From contig NZ_SNTZ01000005.1 in assembly GCF_004916895.1 (NCBI RefSeq), positions 62,001 to 126,000 on the forward strand: a stretch of DNA of 64,000 nt. The letters are read 5' to 3'. Position 1 is the first letter of the stretch, and the number at the start of each line of letters is the position of its first letter. This document shows, piece by piece, positions 60,928 to 64,000 of this stretch. The DNA is from Flagellimonas alvinocaridis. Lineage in GTDB: Bacteria; Bacteroidota; Bacteroidia; Flavobacteriales; Flavobacteriaceae. Both the position numbers and the translations under genes were made by a program. A model generated the notes under the pieces. It did not search any database, had not been told where the DNA came from, and saw only the letters and a list, made by a program, of their open reading frames with translations.

Positions 60928-60959
60928 TTGTTTATTTAACCAATTAATAATTAAATTAG
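60928..60959 (+). promoter_or_regulatory. Promoter of the TonB-family gene
   Basis: TTG (60928-60930) and TAAATTAG (60952-60959) are spaced by 21 bases; one base of the -7 box differs from TAnnTTTG. The start would fall about 14 bases before the ATG at 60980. Confidence 0.45.
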
Positions 60960-60979
60960 CAAACACTAAAATCAAAAAG

Positions 60980-61684
60980 ATGGAACTAAAAAAGAATCCA
61001 AAAGCCGACGTAGGAAGAAACAGCTCACTCTATTTTGTAGTAGGGTTGGCCGCTGTTTTGGGGTTGGTTTATGGCGCCATGGAGTGGAAAAAATATGACA
61101 AGACCAACGATTATGACATTTCAATGAACATTGAAGATCAGTTGGATGAGGAAGTTCCGATGACTGAACAGATTAAAACACCACCGCCACCGCCGCCACC
61201 TGCCGCACCAGAGGTGATTGAGGTTGTTGAAGATGAGGAGGAAGTGGAAGAAACTGTTATTGAGTCCACTGAAACCAGTCAGGAAGAAGAAGTTGTTGAA
61301 ATTGAAGAAGTTGAGGTTGAAGAGGTTGAAGAAGATATTTCGGTTCCATTTGCCGTAATTGAAGATGTGCCCGTTTTTCCAGGTTGTGAGAACGCTGGTG
61401 ATAAAAAAGCCTGTTTTCAGGAAATGATGCAAAAACATATCCGTAAAAACTTCCGTTATCCAGAAATTGCCCAGGAAATGGGTGTTCAAGGTAGGGTGAA
61501 TGTTATTTTCGTAATCCAAAAAGACGGAAGCATTGGTAACATTAGAATGCGTGGACCGGATAAAAACTTGGAAGCTGAAGCATTGCGTATTATTGAAAAA
61601 CTGCCAAAGATGACCCCTGGAAAACAAAGAGGTAGGGCGGTAAAAGTTCCATTTAGTATTCCAATTACCTTTAAGCTACAGTAA
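60980..61684 (+). CDS. TonB-family energy-transducing protein
   Basis: The 234-residue protein has one N-terminal membrane anchor (SSLYFVVGLAAVLGLVYGAM), a periplasmic linker of the sort PPPPPPPAAPE followed by a glutamate/valine-rich stretch, and a C-terminal TonB domain (FRYPEIAQEMGVQGRVNVIFVIQKDGSIGNI, then PITFKLQ). TonB passes proton-motive-force energy to outer-membrane receptors. The linker here is acidic rather than the usual Pro-Lys/Glu mix. No exbB or exbD is nearby. It has its own promoter and terminator. Another paralog may serve the main TonB system. Confidence 0.88.
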   Translation: MELKKNPKADVGRNSSLYFVVGLAAVLGLVYGAMEWKKYDKTNDYDISMNIEDQLDEEVPMTEQIKTPPPPPPPAAPEVIEVVEDEEEVEETVIESTETSQEEEVVEIEEVEVEEVEEDISVPFAVIEDVPVFPGCENAGDKKACFQEMMQKHIRKNFRYPEIAQEMGVQGRVNVIFVIQKDGSIGNIRMRGPDKNLEAEALRIIEKLPKMTPGKQRGRAVKVPFSIPITFKLQ

Positions 61685-61716
61685 AATATACATAGTTCCT
61701 ACTGAGGTAGGAATAG

Positions 61717-61753
61717 AAAAAGCCCTGATGGTAAAACGTCAGGGCTTTTTTTC
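61717..61753 (+). terminator. Terminator after the TonB-family gene
   Basis: AAAAAGCCCTGA (61717-61728) pairs with TCAGGGCTTTTTT (61739-61751), around a 10-base loop, with a T-run. It ends the TonB transcript. Confidence 0.92.
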
Positions 61754-61825
61754 TTTGTAAAGACCAAAAACTTGTTCTGAAAAAATGTATCCACTGGCCA
61801 AAAGAAGATAAAGGCCATCAATAGG

Positions 61826-61856
61826 TTGGAAAAGAACACATCTCACGTTATCTTTG
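61826..61856 (+). promoter_or_regulatory. Promoter of the cyoE-coxIII genes
   Basis: TTG (61826-61828) and TATCTTTG (61849-61856) lie 20 bases apart and match the Bacteroidota consensus. Transcription would begin about 6 bases before the ATG at 61870, so the leader is very short. Confidence 0.65.
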
Positions 61857-61869
61857 CCAGCCAATTTAG

Positions 61870-62775
61870 ATGTGGATGAAATCTGCTGTAGGTTCCGTAA
61901 AAAATACTTCGCTTTCCGTGATTTTTTCTGATTTTAAAGAAATCACCAAGGCCAAACTGGCGATAAGCGTGGTTTTTTCATCCATTGCAGGATATTTTTT
62001 GGGTGCCTACGAAGTAGAGATTACTTCCATTTTGCTACTGACTTTTGGTGGATATTGCATGGTAGGGGCTTCCAACGCCTATAACCAAATCATTGAAAAA
62101 GATTTGGACGCCTTAATGAACCGCACCAAAAATCGTCCCATACCCTCAGGACGGATGTCGGTAAAAAACGCCTTGGCCACGGCCATAACATTAACGGTTC
62201 TGGGTGTAGTGGCCTTGTTTGCCCTCAGTCCAAAAACTGCTATGTTCGGTGCCATTTCAATTTTCTTGTACACCAGTGTCTACACACCGCTAAAAACCAA
62301 AACACCCTTATCGGTTTTTGTTGGGGCTTTTCCGGGAGCCATCCCTTTTATGCTAGGGTGGGTTGCTGCCACGGATGACTTTGGGATAGAGCCGGGAACG
62401 TTGTTCATGATACAGTTTTTCTGGCAATTTCCACATTTCTGGGCGTTGGGTTGGATGTTGGATGAAGACTACAAAAAAGCTGGATTTAAAATGCTGCCCA
62501 CAGGAAAGAAGGATAAGGGTACTGCATTGCAGATAATATTGTACACAATTTGGATGATTGTCATATCCATTGTGCCCGTTTTTGGATTTACAGGGAGGTT
62601 AACTCTTTCCATTCCCGCTGCGGTAATCGTTTTGATGGCGGGATTGGTCATGCTATTTTTTGCCTTTAAGCTTTACGATAAACGGGACAATCCCACGGCA
62701 AGGAAGTTGATGCTGGCAAGCGTTACCTATATATCATTGATTCAAGTTGTATACGTAATTGATAAGTTTATTTAA
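61870..62775 (+). CDS. cyoE: Protoheme IX farnesyltransferase (heme O synthase)
   Basis: The 301-residue integral membrane protein (about nine helices) attaches a farnesyl group to heme b to give heme O, the precursor of heme A for the oxidase. The prenyltransferase motif NQIIEKDLDALMNRTKNRPIPSG and the later DEDYKKAGFKMLP motif (second Asp-rich motif) are both present. The start is ATG at 61870, or 61876 two codons later. It precedes two subunit III genes, supporting a role in assembling the oxidase coded at 40-43 kb. Confidence 0.95.
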   Translation: MWMKSAVGSVKNTSLSVIFSDFKEITKAKLAISVVFSSIAGYFLGAYEVEITSILLLTFGGYCMVGASNAYNQIIEKDLDALMNRTKNRPIPSGRMSVKNALATAITLTVLGVVALFALSPKTAMFGAISIFLYTSVYTPLKTKTPLSVFVGAFPGAIPFMLGWVAATDDFGIEPGTLFMIQFFWQFPHFWALGWMLDEDYKKAGFKMLPTGKKDKGTALQIILYTIWMIVISIVPVFGFTGRLTLSIPAAVIVLMAGLVMLFFAFKLYDKRDNPTARKLMLASVTYISLIQVVYVIDKFI

Positions 62776-62780
62776 AGAAG

Positions 62781-63362
62781 ATGGATTTAAGCCAAGGAAC
62801 AGCAGTTGAAAAAAACAGAAGGGCAAAGAAAATGATGCTCTGGTTCGGAATAGTGAGTTTGATCATGGGTTTTGCCGGATGGACCAGTGCTTACATTGTA
62901 AGTAGTAAGCGGGAGGATTGGATTAGTGATTTAGAGCTTCCGCAAGCTTTTTTTGCGAGTACCGCAATAATCATATTGAGTAGTATTACCTACCTGATGG
63001 CAAAGAAAATGGTTCAAAAGGATAACCAAAAAATGGGTACTATTTGTTTGTTGGCCACACTGGTCCTGGGAGTGGCATTTATTATCTTACAATTTAAAGG
63101 ATTCTCACAAATGCTGGAACATGGCTATTATTTTACAGGCCCAACCAGTAGTATAAAAATGTCTTATGTATTTTTGATTGCTGCGGTGCATATTGTCCAT
63201 GTGGTAGCAGGTCTTATTTCTCTACTGGTGGTTTTGGTGCAACAGTTACGGGGAAAATATAGCCCAGAAAATATGTTGGGATTGGAATTGGGTGCCACAT
63301 TTTGGCATTTCTTGGATTTTCTTTGGGTGTATTTAATACTATTTATGTATTTCGTGAAATAA
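62781..63362 (+). CDS. Cytochrome c oxidase subunit III, first copy
   Basis: The 193-residue protein has five membrane helices and the subunit III pattern: FGIVSLIMGFAGWTSAYIVSS, then HIVHVVAGLISLLVVLVQQLRG, then GATFWHFLDFLWVYLILFMYF. It stabilises the proton-pumping core. It follows cyoE by five bases. It is shorter than the second copy, which starts at 63455, and resembles the short caa3/ba3-type subunit III. Confidence 0.92.
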   Translation: MDLSQGTAVEKNRRAKKMMLWFGIVSLIMGFAGWTSAYIVSSKREDWISDLELPQAFFASTAIIILSSITYLMAKKMVQKDNQKMGTICLLATLVLGVAFIILQFKGFSQMLEHGYYFTGPTSSIKMSYVFLIAAVHIVHVVAGLISLLVVLVQQLRGKYSPENMLGLELGATFWHFLDFLWVYLILFMYFVK

Positions 63363-63418
63363 ATTTTGATTGAAGCAGTTTTCATTCAACTTTATCTTTT
63401 CGAATACATCAAAAGGTG

Positions 63419-63426
63419 TAAATTTG
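63419..63426 (+). promoter_or_regulatory. -7-like element before the second subunit III gene
   Basis: TAAATTTG matches TAnnTTTG and lies 28 bases before the ATG at 63455. The -33 box is poor. It may give separate transcription of the second copy. Confidence 0.4.
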
Positions 63427-63454
63427 TGAAAGTTTTATTAAAGCGACTTTTTTT

Positions 63455-64000
63455 ATGGATGCAACGGTGACTACCGGTACAGAAGAAAGCGTTTGGGGAG
63501 GTGGAAATCAACCCCTCGGCGCTAGCTATGGAAAAATGATGATGTGGTTCTTTATTGTCTCTGATGCCTTGACCTTTTCTGGGTTCTTGGTGTCTTACGG
63601 CTTTTCAAGGTTTAAGTTCATAGAAACTTGGCCCATTGCCGATGAGGTATTTACCCACGTACCCTTCTTCCACGGGAACTATCCCATGTACTATGTGGCT
63701 TTTATGACCTTTATTTTGATCATGTCCTCTGTAACCATGGTACTTGCTGTGGATGCCGGTCATAAGATGATTCAGAAAAAGGTTGTTCTTTACATGTTCC
63801 TTACAATTATTGGAGGTGCCATTTTCGTTGGTTCACAGGCCTGGGAGTGGGCAACTTTCATCAAAGGGGACCATGGTGCTTTGGAGACTAAAGGAGGTAG
63901 AATCCTTCAATTTGTAAATGCGGAGACAGGAGAGAGGGCTTCCTTGGCCGATTTCTCCAAGACCCTGCCCGAGGAAAGGGTGAAACACGAGAGTAGTCAA
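63455..64000 (+). CDS. Cytochrome c oxidase subunit III, second copy (truncated by the window end)
   Basis: The first 182 residues are present and run to the edge without a stop. The N-terminus has GGGNQPLGASYGKMMMWFFIVSDALTFSGF, then three further helices (YYVAFMTFILIMSSVTMVLA, VVLYMFLTIIGGAIFVGSQAW). This matches the longer flavobacterial heme-copper oxidase subunit III. A polar insertion follows the helix at about residue 135 (KGDHGALETKGG...). The ATG at 63455 fits the family start. Two subunit III copies next to cyoE, separate from coxB-ctaD, is a recurrent flavobacterial order. Confidence 0.93.
   Translation, partial: MDATVTTGTEESVWGGGNQPLGASYGKMMMWFFIVSDALTFSGFLVSYGFSRFKFIETWPIADEVFTHVPFFHGNYPMYYVAFMTFILIMSSVTMVLAVDAGHKMIQKKVVLYMFLTIIGGAIFVGSQAWEWATFIKGDHGALETKGGRILQFVNAETGERASLADFSKTLPEERVKHESSQ

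Overview
The window looks like chromosomal DNA of a marine-type member of Flavobacteriaceae (Bacteroidota). The evidence is: sprA of the type IX secretion/gliding machinery sitting between ruvA and gcvH; a complete Alternative Complex III (act) operon joined to cytochrome oxidase genes; Bacteroidota-type promoters (TTTG about 20 bases before TAnnTTTG) at several operons; a short NusA; a pre-SusC-like plug protein and a GH16 glucanase; and a mosaic surface protein with PA14, calcium-binding and C-type lectin parts. Most genes are housekeeping. I saw no insertion sequence, phage, CRISPR array or rRNA.

Layout. 1-2.2 kb: the start of a 4-hydroxyphenylpyruvate dioxygenase gene diverges from a MarR regulator, with a palindrome in the shared region; then a TauE-type exporter and an orphan protein. 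2.2-8 kb: a variable strip on the minus strand (SDR oxidoreductase, Crp-type regulator, SET-domain protein, thioredoxin, YtpQ-like lipoprotein, RadC-type JAB protein, and a regulator-peptidase/PIN pair that resembles a toxin-antitoxin module). 8-17.6 kb: polA, a lipoprotein-type glycosylasparaginase, cutC, a membrane phosphoesterase, a TonB-plug protein paired with a GH16 enzyme, and a thioredoxin-fold protein without its cysteines. 17.6-26 kb: a very large DUF2723 membrane protein, tRNA-Gln, an adenylate cyclase and the mosaic surface protein.

26-31 kb: the rimP-nusA-infB operon, with a strong promoter and a leader hairpin, then a SPOR-domain protein. 31-43 kb: actA-actB-actC-actD-actE-actF-coxB-ctaD, all on one strand with tiny gaps, closed by a terminator. 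It encodes a quinol-to-cytochrome c complex followed by subunits II and I of the oxidase that takes its electrons. The remaining oxidase genes (cyoE for heme O, and two subunit III genes) lie 19 kb further on, at 61.9 kb to the window end.

43-61.7 kb: a GIN-domain protein, acyl-CoA oxidase, ruvB-queG, an SLC45-like sugar transporter, malic enzyme, ruvA-sprA, gcvH-vanZ and a TonB-type protein.

The most interesting items are: the C-terminal helix-hairpin-helix domain fused to ActC; ActA carrying an extra cytochrome domain; the HTH-ImmA/PIN pair; the RadC protein with an Rpn-like tail; the cysteine-less thioredoxin; the plug-only TonB protein beside GH16; the lectin/PA14 protein with an unusual basic C-terminus; and palindromes in front of hppD/marR, the plug operon and the sugar transporter. 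None of these amounts to proof of a new system; each is stated with a test.
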